DNA of 64,000 nt. Origin: Ampelocalamus luodianensis. Lineage: Eukaryota; Streptophyta; Magnoliopsida; Poales; Poaceae. A model generated the notes under the pieces. It saw only the letters and a list, made by a program, of their open reading frames with translations, had not been told where the DNA came from and did not search any database. The translations under genes and the position numbers were made by a program. Shown piece after piece: positions 1 to 13,800 of this stretch (its first letter is position 1; every line of letters starts with the position of its first letter). The DNA lies in the NCBI GenBank assembly GCA_036346255.1, contig CM070633.1, positions 7,192,001 through 7,256,000 on the forward strand, read 5' to 3'.

Positions 1-504
1 TTCGGGCCAGATTCCATCAATGAGGCCGAGAGCCAAGTTCAGCTGATTCGTGAGCATTTGCGCGTGGCCCAGTCCAGGCAAAAGAGCTATGCGGATCGTC
101 GTCGTCGGGAGTTGAGCTTTGAGCCCAATGACTTTGTTTATCTCAAGGTCTCACCCTTGAAGGGCCATCAGCGTTTTGGCGTCAAGGGCAAGTTAGCTCC
201 TCGATATGTTGGGCCTTATCGCATCATCGAGAGGATTGGAGCCGTTGCATACAGATTGGAGTTGCCAGCTTCACTTGAGGGTGTGCACGACGTGTTTCAT
301 GTGTCACACTTGAAGAAGTGCCCCCGTATTCCAGTTGAGGAAACTCCGTTGGAAAATCTCGATGTGCAAGAAAATTTGACCTATCATGAGCATCCTGTTC
401 GTATTCTCGAAGAATCTGAACGAAGGACAAAGAACCGTGTCATCAAGTTCCAAATAAGTGTTGCTACGGTCTATACCAACGCATTTAATTTGCGTTGTCA
501 TTGA
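1..504 (+). pseudogene. Ty3/gypsy polyprotein C-terminal end (integrase C-terminal region), truncated on both sides
   Basis: Frame 1 is open from the first base of the window, so the gene begins upstream. The translation has the integrase C-terminal pattern of plant chromoviruses: a basic stretch, then RFGVKGKLAPRYVGPYRI (about bases 172-228) and VHDVFHVSHLKKC (about 280-318). In such elements this module follows the DDE core and leads into a chromodomain that guides integration. Here recognisable sequence stops near base 452, at the first residues of the expected chromodomain (RVIKFQ). The last 17 codons before the TGA at 502-504 are unrelated, so another sequence has replaced the gene's end. 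A Tekay/Del-type chromovirus is the likeliest source. It is not a functional gene in this window. Confidence 0.85.
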
Positions 505-1814
505 GGCCGTTGCGAGGGTCTATTACAACAGATAAACAAGCGTTGGTAATGGATATAGAAAGGCATTGCTACTTAGCAACGAATATAATCAGGTTGTAAT
601 TATATTTGTATGCATTGGTACTTACCATGCATGGATGACTTTTACTATTTTAACAATGGATATAATTATATTATCACAATGCATAGAAGCGTTGGTACTT
701 ACAACACACATATGACTTTTGCTATTTTGGCAATGGATATAATTAAGTTGTTGCAACGATTATAAATGTGTAGAAATCGAAGTAAAAAAAATCATTATTG
801 GTCGTAGCATGGTAAAAAAACACTCATATATTAAAAAGAAATTGTTGCATTACATTGATAACCATCCACATAAAACATGATATAAATAATTCATTGTTTT
901 CTCCTCACAAAAAGAAAAAGGAATGCAATCTACGATGTTAGGTATAAAAATGCTTCAACTTAAAAATATGTAATGATTTAACTAGTGCATAGCATGGAAT
1001 TCAGGGCTATCTCTATCAATAGGAACAACTACAATTTTAAAATTTAGATAGTTCATGCCATCAAAAGTTCCCTAGAATTACTTATATAGCTTGTATTACC
1101 TCAGTGGGATGCGTCCAGCTTCACAGCTTTGACTTCTCGTTAGCACCGACCAACCTCCAATCAGGATGTCACAGGAGATAAACCTCGACTTTTCACTAGT
1201 GTCCCAATATAGTTAGCAAATACGTTGGCTTAGTAAAATTTTATGAAAACAGAATGCACACAAATGATGCTGACTACCATGTTCTAAGAGCAATCAAGGT
1301 AAATATTATTGCTACATGTATGACAACACATACACTAAAATCTTCTTATTGTTGCATGCATGAAAAGACATACACCGAAATCTTGTTGCGGCGAACATAA
1401 AACAACAAATTTCATGATGCAACTTCTACGTAACCAATTAGGCTTCAAGTAACTTCAAAATATAAATGGATTATTGAATACCTGCATGTTATATTAGCAC
1501 AAGAAACCATACCTATCATTGTGCAACTCCTACCAAGACAAGTACAATCCTAGCCAATGATAAAGGTGAGCTCCTTGACTACTCTGCGGTAATGTCTCAG
1601 AACTAAGTTGTTTCATATAGGAATCTCCATTCTTTCAAGAGAGTGCATGTATAATATGAAGTGTAATTTCTTTTGATTAAATTATAAAACTACTTCCATT
1701 AGAACATATGATCGAAAGTAAGCTTTTACGAACTCCAAATCTTTAGGGGCAATTCATCGAATAGCTTGCACTCCACAAAAACACCTTCATCAAACTACAT
1801 GCTCTCATGGCTAT
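453..1814. other. Non-coding stretch, probable left part of the CACTA-type element
   Basis: No ORF of interest. The left end interrupts the gypsy gene at about 453. The first 330 bp are rich in short repeats: an inverted repeat CAACGCA/TGCGTTG at about 478-498, a CCGTTGCGAG motif near 507-516, and tandem repeats at 612-765. The motif CCGTTGCGAG recurs close to the CACTA terminus at about 7931-7940, which suggests (inference) that 453-1814 and 6856-7975 were one transposon before the solo LTR inserted. No CACTA terminus is visible at the left junction. From 860 to 1814 it is AT-rich with nothing I can name. Confidence 0.35.
612..765. repeat. Two degenerate 77-bp tandem repeats
   Basis: Units at 612-688 and 689-765 share GCRTTGGTACTTAC at the start and CAATGGATATAATTA toward the end. 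A third weaker relative precedes them at about 540-610. Subterminal repeat clusters of this kind are common near the ends of CACTA elements. Confidence 0.6.
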
Positions 1815-2979
1815 TGTAACATCCCAATCTTGGGCTAGTGTTTCAAATGTAAGAAAATCAGTAGAAATTAAAACTTTTTCTTACATCATGTATTTCCTGT
1901 TGTGCCAAACAATTCTTGTACAAGGAATTATGGGAATACATTGTCACAAGTCTAGTTGATCCAAATCTTGATATTCCAAAAACAATCTTGTCAAATCTTA
2001 TGATCATCCTCTGCAAATATTTTTCTTAAGTCTCTGTAATGGTATGTGACCCCTCTGAAAAATTTCACAATTTTTAGAAATTGTTTGAATATTTTTAGAG
2101 GCAGTCAAACCTGTTTGACTCTCAGTCAAACATTAAAACAGAGCCTTGCAGAATTTTTGGAGATTTATTCACGGTATAAAAACCTCTGAAAATTTTACAC
2201 AAGGTTTATATCTGAGTTAGCAAGCTCCTGTAAAAATTTCATAATTTTTGGAGTTAATTTGCTACCTCAAATAAATCATTCAAAGTCTCTGTTCTTATTT
2301 CAAAGTCAAACTTGGTTTTACTGTTACTCGGGTTCGAGTCAGACTCGGGCTCGAGCCAATTGATTCGGTCCAGTCAACTAACCGCACCGAGCCCCTCTTT
2401 AAAGCGCACGTTGAATCTCAACCGTTGGATCTAAATCGCTCGGTCCGCTGCCGCGTGTAAGACTTCGGACCTTCCGGTTGCAAGTTTGAATTTCAACCGT
2501 TAGATCTCCATCCAACCGTCGAGATTCCCCGAACCCTTCGGACCCTCGGTTGCATTTACGAATCGGGCGTTGGATTAAGATCCAACGCCGCGTGTCCTTT
2601 CGTTGTGGATTGAGTTTGCGACGTGGAGCTATATGAGCCGCTCATTTCTAATCCTAAGGCTCGCAATCTCCCGCTGTGTTTTGAACCGGAGGCGTGGCGC
2701 TTTCGTGAGCCGTCCGATTTAGATCGTGGGGCTCTGAATCGCCCGAGCTGTTTGCGCTGGTCATCTTCAACCTCCGCCGTGCGAAAACAGTGCAAGGCAT
2801 GGAGATGTCATTTCATGCTTCCTACAGCCACCCTAGTCAATAGCATGGGTCGTGGGAGACACTTTCGGCCATGCCATGCCCTATTGCACCAGCTTTTATC
2901 TTTTCCATGTCGGCCGCGCATTGTGCTCTGTGTTTTGCCGCCCGAAAGAGGTGTGGTGCAAACCCTAATACCCTCATGG

Positions 2980-2988
2980 CTTTATAAG
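2980..2988 (+). promoter_or_regulatory. Putative LTR TATA box
   Basis: CTTTATAAG, about 1.17 kb into the solo LTR and followed by a GC-richer stretch, is the best TATA candidate in this LTR. Confidence 0.4.
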
Positions 2989-5900
2989 TACTCTCAATGC
3001 TTCCTGGTATTTCTTTAGACCACCATCAAGCCCCATTCACAAAATTGGAGCTTAATACCTCAAAAATGGCAAATCGCCATTGTTGACCCGTGGAGCTCCA
3101 TTGGTGTTCTTGGTGTTCCAGTGGTCCTCCTACATGTTTCTTTGCCCTAACCTTATCTATTTACTTCCTTGAACATTTCCCCTCACTTAATTTTGGATTT
3201 GATTATCAGGAATTGTCCAATTTGGGGTTTGTTCAAATTCGGCCGAAATTGGTCATCTTCTTCCTCAGCTCAGGTGAGTGCTCCATTTTCCAATTACTTG
3301 CTCATGTAGCTTCTGTGGACCTTAATGAAGCTATTTTGATGCCTTGGTATCACTCATTTGGCCCAGGGTGTCATTTTCAAACCTTCTTCTCCAAGTCCGG
3401 CGAGATTCTTCTGTGATCAAGCAACTCCGGCCATCTTTGAAGCTCCTCTCCTTTAAGGTAGCTTCTTATTAGTCCTTAGAAGCTTTGGCACCCGCATCCT
3501 TGGTCTGCAGCTGAGCTTTTCGCTATTTTCGTGTTTAGCAGTAGGGTTCCATTTTCGTTTTCCGGCTAGCCGGCGTTCTAGTCCCTCGCCGCCGGCGAGA
3601 ATGCCACCATTAGATTCTTTGTGCTATTGCGAATCCATTTTGGGTCTTGTTTGGCGCCGCCGCGGCCAGTGTCGCCGGCGATTTGCCGTTGAAGCCGCTC
3701 GGGTTTTGCCGGCACAGAGCTCCCGTTTTCGTGAGTTGATTAGGGCATATTAATTGTGCAATGATTACTGATCATTAGTTATTAATGATGTCTTAATCGT
3801 TGTTGTTGAGCCACTGACTAGTGGGCCCAATATCCTTAAATCACTCTCTGGTTCAATCCCGCACTGTTCCGACATCATTAATGCTTAATCATTGGTTAAT
3901 TAATGTGTCGGCATTTAATCGCTGTCGGAATGTACCTCTGGGTCGCTGACTTGTGGGCCCGAGGGGTTAAAATCAAATCTCAGGAGTCATTAGTGTTTAT
4001 TTAATGTTAATCATTAGAAGCATTAATCCTGTCCTAACCGCCCCTCTGAGTCGCTGACAAGTGGGCCCAGTGCACTGTGCACGTGGGTTAAACCAGCGCA
4101 TGGGTGACTCGAAGTCACTGACATGCGGTCCCACATGTCAGCATCCCTTTTGAACTGCGATCAATAGCTACCGTTCATTGTTAGATCTGCGGCTCAGATC
4201 TTTGTGTGCGTTCGGACCCTCCGGATGCCTTGATCATTCTCGACCGTCGATCTTGCGATCAACGGCTGAGATTGTGTTTGCAACCGCACCGTCCGAATGC
4301 ATACACTCGTGCGCGCCGTTGGATCTGGATCCAACGGTGGGCTCCGTTTCGAGTTGGCGCGTGCGGCTGTTTTTGTGCGCGTGAGCGTGAGGATTTTAGA
4401 TCAAGGGTTGGGAGTTGTCCACGTCTTATTCTTTTATTGAAGTTTGTGCGTATTTGGTAAGTAGTTAGTTAACAACTGAAAATGATATAAAAACTTTAGA
4501 AACTCATAACTAATTCATTTTAATCGCTTTTAGATAATTCCAATCGTAATAAATTTTGTTATCACTTTAGTTTATTATAAAAATGGGTTTAAGCATATTG
4601 CGATGTGAGAAAATTGTATAACTAGAAATAACTTGATTTGTCACTTTGAATATTCCGAAATAGATTTAGTCTTGAAAAATGTATATCTTTTCTGTATAAC
4701 TCAAATTGTGCCAAATCAATTTTGTTAAATTAAATCTGTTAGTATAATTTCATATAAAATAGGATTTGAGCATGTTCATAATTCTGTAAAATGGCTTGCA
4801 TTAGATTTACAACTTAGAAAAATCATAAGTAAATGTGTATAACTCCAAATTTAGTAAATCCAACTTTGCTGTTATTAGGATGTCATAATCTACCTACTAT
4901 AAAAATTACAGACCTTAGATCATTCTGGAAAAATTCGCCATGAACAGTGCTAATTATTAATTAGGTTGATATAAGGCTGAGAAAGAGCATTTTGTTCATA
5001 TCTTTTGCATGTTAAGTTCAAATTGCAAAATTCTTGTTCCTGTCATTGTCTTAGATCATTCCCTAGCTGTAGTGTAAATTTTATTAGTTTTGGATGTGTT
5101 TGCTGTTGGAGTTTATTTGGTGTTCTTCGTTCTTATTTGCTCATCGCCTTTTCGCGTTAGGTTCCGAAGACAATATTATTAATCTTGATATTGAGCCACA
5201 GCAGCCATCAGATCCTGCACTCCAGCAAGGCAAGCAGATGTAGCATTCATTTGATCATATTGTTCCTACTATTTTCAAATTCTAATATATTGTTTGCAAA
5301 TTCTATGTATGCATTGCTATGTTGTTTTAAACTATTGTCGATAGTTGGCCTACTAGATGCATTATCAGTAGGAAATGTTTATTCCTCTACTACTGAAGCC
5401 TAGGACACTTGCTGTGATTTTGGGTTCACTGGATGGACCCTTGTCACTTAGTAGATTACGTGTCATTATGCTTAGCCATGCTTAGTTATTGGTAGAAATG
5501 GGCAGTTATCGACTTGTCGATAACCTTGATCACACGAACTGTTATAATATGTATATTTCAGCCTTGTGCTATGTCTAAATTGCAAAACTAAAACTGAAAA
5601 TGAAAACAATTTAGACTTGGGCACAACGGTAAGATGGTGTGATCTTTTGGGTGTGAATGGAATGGTGCCCGGGTCAATTAAGGACCGAACTACTTGTGAG
5701 TATCATTATCCGAGCATTACGGTGCGTGCTAACCACACTAGAGGGATATGGGACCTCTCTTAGTGAGTACTTTGGGTGTGTTAATTAATGAGTCGTGTGG
5801 TGGGTTGCATATTTGATTATATGCAACATGGACACGTTGTAGGAGAGGAACACCGCCGAGGCGGTGTGTCTGCTCCACGTATGGGTCCTTGTGATCCATA

Positions 5901-6073
5901 TTTCGTCGGCAGATCACTAAGGATTAACCCCATACGTGCGTCTCTTGATTAGCATATTCCATTGGAAAGGGTTCAGAGGACTTAGTGTGTAGGCATACCA
6001 AAGGAAGTGTGCTTAATAGCTTGACAAAAGGCGATGCAGTGTGCGTACATTGGTACACCTGTAGGGATTAAAG

Positions 6074-6110
6074 CTATTCGAATAGCCTCGTCCTAGGTTA
6101 TGGACACGCT
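6074..6110 (+). other. Shared LTR block (TATTCGAATA plus hairpin), copy 1
   Basis: TATTCGAATA at 6075-6084 is intact. The following hairpin is reduced here to CGTCC...GGAC with a changed loop. Confidence 0.7.
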
Positions 6111-6415
6111 TGGATAAGCTTTTCAAGAGTTAGACTACAACCATTTTAAAAATTAAAACTTGTTGGGTGGTATGAATTAGGGATTCATGCTATGATGTGG
6201 TGACTTTTGGGAAAGTCACTTCTAGGTGGATACTTGTTACTTATGCTTACTCGTTGTTATTTAAATGCTTAAAACAGATTTTACAAACTCTTTGTTCAAC
6301 TTATTACAATATTGCAAATGAAACTTGCTTTATGCGCCCAAAGAACCATATAACCACATTCCTTTGAATACACTTTCATGTAGCTATGTATAGGCTTGCT
6401 ACTCGTAAGTCTTGC

Positions 6416-6433
6416 GAGTACATTTTTGTACTC
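6416..6433 (+). other. LTR stem-loop GAGTAC/GTACTC
   Basis: Perfect 6-bp stem (6416-6421 with 6428-6433) around a T-rich 6-nt loop, 342 bp after the TATTCGAATA palindrome. Confidence 0.65.
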
Positions 6434-6860
6434 ACCGCATTGCTTGTGTTGTGCAGAGGATGATAGTGAGTCCGATGGACCTCACTTTTGTGAGTTGTCT
6501 TTGTGGCGGTTTAAGGCGATTAGCTTGGCGGCCCGTCGGTTGCCCTGTGGTGTTATGTGGCTAACCGGTCGTCTTTTGGTTTAAGCCATCTTATGGCAAC
6601 TTTTGCTTCCGCTGTTACTTATTTGGTACTTATGTCATTTGGCCGGTCAGCTGTGTTGTAATAACTTATATTATGTATGTCTTTTAGTAGACTTGTTATA
6701 TTCTGTTGTATGGAATTGATGCATGCTTGGATATGATGTTTGTGTGCTGCTTGTTCTGGGAAGCACATATTCATCGAGACGCGGATTATTCTATTTGTGA
6801 TACTAGAACCAGAGGAAGGTTAAGTATTACAAGTTTAATAAACCGGGGTCTCACAGCTAT

Positions 6861-6872
6861 GCCCAACAGAGT

Positions 6873-6906
<34 letters not shown>

Positions 6907-7975
6907 CACCTGCGACCACAGAGGGGCGTCGACATGGTAGACGACATGGCAGTGTGGTGGTGCATGGGCTTGTCAAGAATGGATTGGGAGGGGCCTCATT
7001 CGGCCAGATCTGCATGAGGAGGAGGATTTGCAGGGGCGGCGGCCAAAGGAGGAGGTGGCGTCGGATCTAATCAAGAGGTGGTTGGAGGAGGGCATGGCCA
7101 CAAATCTGCGTGGGGAAGTAGCTTGAGGAGGTAGCGATAGTGGAGGATGTAGATAGAAGAGACAAAGGGAGGCGGGCGTGGCCACCGACGGTGCCACCTT
7201 CTCCTCCTCCTTCACATCCACGCACTGCAATCCACAATTGGCAGTGAAATTGGGATCAGACGTGTGAATCGTGAACCAAACGTCGCCATGGTGAGGTTAG
7301 GAAATGAGTGTACCTCGTCGGGGAGAACAAAGGAGGTGAGGCGGACGACGAAGCCATCATTGGCGACTTCGTGAGCAATGAAGTCGGAGTAGTGGTGCTT
7401 GAGGACGCCGCCGAAAGCCGGGGATCGAGGAGGCGAAGCAGGAGATGTGGCGCGGATGGGGAGGAGGACGGTGAGGCGCGGATGGGAGGGAGTGACGGGC
7501 GCGGAGGTGAGGGATGAGTGAGGTGGGTGAGGGGCATGGGGGTCGTGGCGGCAGGCGAGGGCGGCACAGAGGCAGGTGAGTGGCGATGGCTGATGGAGGC
7601 GGAGGACGCGGGCGAGGGGCGTAGAGCGGAATTTCGGGGGCGGCTCTGGGGAGATGGGCGAGGGGCGAGGGATGCGGGTGAGGACGAGGGTGGGACGGCA
7701 ACGGCCAGGGCATTGTGGTGGTGGGTGAGGGCGGTGCAGTGGTGACAAGTGGGGAGCGGCGCGGATTTTGGGGAAGGGACGGGGCGGCGGATTCTTCGGA
7801 AGGAAGGTTTGGGATTTTTCAGAGGAAGATGAAGCGGAAGAGCCGAGTAGTTTTATTTGGACGTGGGAGGTGGTGGGCTTAGCAGATTTCATGTGTGGTG
7901 AATAAGTTGGCCCTAGAACACATGTGTTTTCCGTTGCGAGTTATGTGTTGTTGTATGTATGTTTTTCTTATAGTG
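6861..7975 (-). mobile_element. CACTA (En/Spm-like) transposon terminal part
   Basis: The reverse strand from 7975 starts CACTATAAGAAAAACATAC, the classic CACTA plus A-rich terminal inverted repeat of this superfamily; the candidate 3-bp duplication outside it is CCA. Inward lies a GC-rich block (about 6900-7890) with overlapping proline- and arginine-rich ORFs on both strands, the longest 226 codons on the reverse strand (7212-7892). These have low-complexity composition and no domain I recognise, so I do not call them genes. No transposase is visible. The partner terminus was not found. Confidence 0.6.
6876..6906. repeat. (GA)n microsatellite
   Basis: About 15 GA units directly after the solo LTR target duplication. 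Confidence 0.95.
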
Positions 7976-8364
7976 CCAACTCAAAATGTGAGAAGAGTAG
8001 GTGGTAGATGGCAGACTCGCCAGTATCACTAATTCCTTATTTTATAATAGTAAAGATAAAAAAATTCACTACCTTCGTGGACTAGAAATTACGTCTCTGC
8101 CACTGAAAAAGGATTTCCTTGCTAAAAATAAATAAATTACTCTCATTGATTTTATATGTTTGGAAGAAGACCTGCATGGGAGCTAGCAAGTCTCCACGTT
8201 TCTCTCAATCTCTTTCACCCGTATTAATCATGCACATGCAGCGACTAGCCGACTAGGAGAGACCGGTACACACACAACGCAATTATTTCGTGATGTTGCT
8301 ACTGCATGTGCTACGATACAAGTAATACATGAAGCGATGTAAGCGATACCTTTAGGTAGTATTG
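7976..8364. other. Unassigned AT-rich DNA
   Basis: Between the CACTA terminus and the fold-back element. No ORF, repeat or RNA gene could be recognised. Confidence 0.5.
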
Positions 8365-9287
<923 letters not shown>

Positions 9288-10819
9288 TGCAAGCGACATA
9301 TGCAATGGATTACCAGTGAGCTGCAGCATTTAGGGCTTTCATTTTCTATCTGGTCAAGTGTGAGGAAATTGCTCCCCCAATAAATAGCCGTCTCCGACGT
9401 CTCTTGGCCGCCTTTATGCGATTACACTTACACGCCTTAATTCCAGATGCACCGGATAATCACGAGTAGTAGTTGGCTGCAAATCGATTAGATTCTAAAT
9501 TTGCTTTTTAAAAACGTACCTTAATTTCGTTTTCAAGGGAACATCTAATAAGCACCTCCCTTGCTACGGAGCTTAGTTAGTGAACTTATCTATACCGTTT
9601 CGGTACCGATCGGTATGACTAGTATATATCATTCCGTCAACTAGTTATGTGTATCGTATAATGCAGAGGTCGGAAGATTTGCCCTTCTATTATCTTTTTT
9701 TAGATAATAGAAGAGAAAACCTCTCTTGGCCTCTACATCTGCCCTTCTATTATCTAAAAAAAACTAAAATAGTACAGAACAGTTTTACGTTCCGTATCGG
9801 CCTCGATACCGGTCCATACCGGTTCGATACCAGTCAATACTGGCCATACCGATTTCCATAACTTTTTTTTTTTGTAGATGTAATGCTTCATTCGTATATA
9901 CGTATGGTGAACTTGGACTTATATAGCAAGACGCAGAGGGGAAGAGAGGCACACGATGCAACTGCTACGATGGCTGCAACGTTGCGTGCCTAAGGGTATT
10001 CTAGTAATATATGGCATATAAAAATTTAAAAAATACAGTATGCAGCTTCAAAACGGAGTTCTGCATGAGTTGGCATGAAACCACGAAACAAATCCAGTGT
10101 GCAGGAAAGAAATTATAAAAAAAGAATTGGATTTTTTACTCCTCATGTCCAGAATTGCGTCAATCCATGTACCCAGTCAAACAGTAAGTTATATCAGCTA
10201 CCATGGGGAGTTAATTTGGTCAATTTATGGGGCGATAGCTCACGGTCGAGTTAGAGAGATGGCACAAATTGTACGGCAGTGATTATAGTGGAAAAGGGGC
10301 AATAATACGCGACAGGTGGACCCCGTAGCGCAGAGCACGTGTGTGAACAGTACCAAAGGTTGTACTGTAGCAAGTTTATGCGGCGAGAGAAATGCTGTAT
10401 CAAGTGCAGAAGGGAATTTGCTGGTAAAAGCCCCTCCTGTCCGCCTTTGATTCCCTATGGATCAATCGAATCAACGATTGATAGAGTAGGGTCTCGGACG
10501 AGAACCTCTCTAGGGTATTCCACTGCAAAACACTGTAGTTATTGATATAGACTTTTGCTTTCTAATCGTACGATAGAGATCAATTTCTAATAAGAGCACC
10601 GTGGAACTATTGCATTGAAACGTTCAGATATCCATTTCGGCGACCAGTATACCGTGTACGTAAGTGAAACTGTGAAAGAAAGTGAAGTGACTCAGTAGTC
10701 CGTAGTTCAGTGTTCGGATTTTCAAACGGACCGGCTTGTACAGAATAATCTGCCTTATAATTCCCTGGAAAATGTGATACGATCGTACGATGGAAATGCA
10801 AAGTCATGGGTGGGTGGGG
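9288..10819. other. Unassigned intergenic DNA with short palindromes
   Basis: No gene recognised. It contains a 12-bp perfect inverted repeat at 9684-9713, whose left half recurs at about 9740, and a cluster of GATACCGGT-like words at about 9590-9625 and 9783-9860 that may belong to an old MITE. The stretch 10330-10560 is less repetitive in appearance, but its ORFs are under 70 codons and unremarkable. Confidence 0.45.
9684..9713. repeat. Perfect 12-bp palindrome with short T-rich loop
   Basis: CTTCTATTATCT (9684-9695) pairs with AGATAATAGAAG (9702-9713). Confidence 0.85.
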
Positions 10820-13800
10820 TTTCAGATCCCAAATTTATAATTTAAAATTTCATGTGTTTACAGTAACCGTCCTTAGATCGGTAGCTAGTGTCTACAGTTA
10901 CATCATTGAATATCACTCATATATCATGAATATGTAAAACATTGCACACGAATATGTAAAGACATTGCATAATAACACATAAAATATAAATATTCCTTAC
11001 AATTTTCGACTTGCAGAATAGCTGGACAACAGCGAAAGCAGAATAAAAATTATACCACGTGAAACCCTCATGATATATCCACATGCAATCGACTAGAGCT
11101 CGCGATCTAGTTCTTGACCATCTTGATCTCTAGTCTTGACCATACTCATAAGTGCCCATAGCCTTCTTTTTTAAAACTTATTGAATAATATTGAGTGAGT
11201 ATGAGTATATAACCGCACTCGTGAGCCAATACACATAATGCAATTATATAATAAGCAAGGCCGATCAAAGGACTGGTTTGTGGTTCTTTTGTTTGCATAA
11301 AACTACTTATTGAAATAGATTAAATAGTAACAAATACTGATACATAGCATTTTTAACTAACACAAGTTTTAACAAAGTTGAGTTTTATTGTAAAATACTA
11401 GTGGAGGCTCCAACCTCCTATACCATTGAGTGGCTGCATTCACCCAATGCTCATGTTCTTTCCCGGATCACATCCTGTATTTCTCACTAGTTCTCAACCA
11501 AGTCATCTCAAATCTCTAAGCTCCAACTTATCTTATCATTCCACCACAAATCGTTTGTATGAAAATGAAAGCCAATTCAAATAAGTTCTCGGCACCACCT
11601 ATGATCGTGGGCACAGCTATCTAGATAGTTTTTACACTCTACAGAGTTCGTACACTTTACCCACAAGAGATAATTAATTTATAATGTTCATCTTGACACA
11701 CTCCCATAGGTGTGCGACTAAGATAATTATCACAATGCCGTACCTCAGCGCAACCCCACCAGCTAGGTATCACCTCCTTGGGAGAGCCCCCGGGAGTCTC
11801 CCACTTGCACCGTGTAGTTTCCTGTGGCTCCTACCCATACCACACACCCACCAATGGTGAAGTTACGATGAAATGAACAAATTAGTTAGTTAGGTTGTAT
11901 CCATTATATACTTGTGGTTGCACTGTTTTTACACGAGAAGGCCGTTACAAGAACCTAGTCCTTTATTGACTCGGACGATAATTCCCCTTACCCACTCTGT
12001 CATGCTCTCCCCAGCATCCACCACGCTTTCTAGCCGCCCGAGTCGAAATCTATTTTTGGTTTTCTTTTATTTTGAAATACTTTTCTAGTTCAACATACCA
12101 GCCAAGCTCTAACCTCCACTACCCAAATCCAGTTTCAACTTTTAAACGATGTCAAGGCAGATCATTGCCTGCATACGAATGTATCTAAGCAAGACTAAGC
12201 ATGACAGTTAGATACTATTAGTCTAGGGTGATAAAAGATAGTGTCCAAGTTCAAAGATAGGAATGTTTTACTCAATTATCATTAAGGTATTAGCCGTGAG
12301 CTAAGTCAACATATTTATATGAATCATAGCAAAGCAATTTTATAATTTAAATCAATATAATTCCATTTCAAAAGTAGATACAACATGATCAAAGTGTTGA
12401 CTCGCCATGCTTAATGTTCTGATAATCTTGGTCTTATTCTTGCTCTTGTTTGAACTATTGCTCTGCCATGGCTTTAGATTCTAGCTACACAGAATACGAT
12501 CGAACCCAAGAACATTTGAAAATGACCAAATAAAATCCAATAAATAAAAAAGGCAAGGAAACAGTTTAAATGAAAGTCAATAAAACTAAGAGTGTTTTAA
12601 GCAGAAAATACTTCAAACAAAACTAAATATACCTAAGGGTATCTTGAAAGAAGGAAGTACTACAGATGACACTAATTATACTTAGTGGAGTTGATGAAGG
12701 AAATAATTTAGACATAATGAAGTACATCCTAGGATATTTGAAATGAAGAAAATACTTTAGACCAAAGTAGATAAACCCAAACTCTATTCGTTTGGTCTAG
12801 TTGTGGGGTCTTAGGTTGATAGTCAGACTTATGGTTAGGTAACTGATTGATCCGGAGTAAGGGCGAGAGAGATCAGGCTCTCAGACAGTCCGTTGGTAAA
12901 GAAAGCTACAAACCTAACAGAAGGGAGAGTATATTCGTAGGAATATTCTGTATCGGTTACCTAGATTGGACAGATCACATAGTTAGGTTGAACTCTTTGA
13001 CCCACATTCGGGTTATGAATTGTCCTTCTACTGGGAACGAATAACGATGGATGATAGCTGGAGCCTATGTGATGTTGTTTGGTGGTTGAACTACTATCAT
13101 CCACTTGGGGGTATATCATCGCTGCGCACACGCGACGCCTAGTCGTTATAATGACTTATTTTGTTATTATTTTTTATTTATTGAGGAAGTTCCATGAAAG
13201 TGAGGTGAGACCTACGCATATGTTCAGGGGTTTACATAGAGTAGATATAAGTCTCACCGACATATGGGGTAAAGTTTACTTAATGGTTTCTTTTATGATT
13301 TGATATTTATCAAGGAAGTTCTACGAGCCTTAGCTGGAACTTCCAAGCATTGGCTAGACACCAGTCTTACATCTTTCGTGGTATCTACGGGTTTGAGTTT
13401 CTTTATTAAGTTCTTCTTTACTCATTGTACTTATGTGACACGACACGTACTTGAAGTAAATCTATCATACTAGGTTGATCCTTAGCTACAGAACATGCTA
13501 ACGACTACTTCTAGTTAAGTAGATAGCTACTATGCAAGGCCTATAGGCTCTTACCTATTAGTTCTAGTTTGCTTTCGAGTTGTTTAGCCGAATGACAGCT
13601 ACTTAGTCCTAGCTATAGAACTTAATTAAGTAGTAGTGTTACTAATTATTGTGTAGGTCCTATCTGTAATGACATACCAATAGATCCTAGTTAGCCTTCA
13701 ACTAAAACTAGTTATTTTATTTAATAAATAATTAGTAAGGGTTTAGTTGTAATTGTACATTGCTACGATTTATCGTTTATTGTTAAGACTATCTTGCTAA

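Larger units (their letters stand above)
1815..6855 (+). mobile_element. Solo LTR, 5,041 bp, forward, with perfect target duplication
   Basis: Starts TGTAACATCCC and ends GGGGTCTCACA, the TG...CA ends of the gypsy LTR family that fills this window. The 5 bases before it (1810-1814) and after it (6856-6860) are both GCTAT, so both boundaries are firm and no internal region is present. It therefore arose by recombination between the two LTRs of a former full element. Inside are a TATA box near 2980, GTGGGCCC-type GC-rich stretches between 3800 and 4400, the shared TATTCGAATA block at 6074-6110 and the GAGTAC stem-loop at 6416-6433. Short ORFs inside it (for example 2623-3018 and 3090-3416) show no family features. 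Confidence 0.92.

Noticed and set aside
2623..3416. Two ORFs of 131 and 108 codons that could be exons of a host gene
   Set aside because: They lie inside a solo LTR with proven boundaries and show no recognisable domain.
7212..7892. 226-codon reverse ORF in a GC-rich stretch
   Set aside because: Proline/arginine/serine-rich low complexity, overlapped by open frames on both strands; composition alone explains it.
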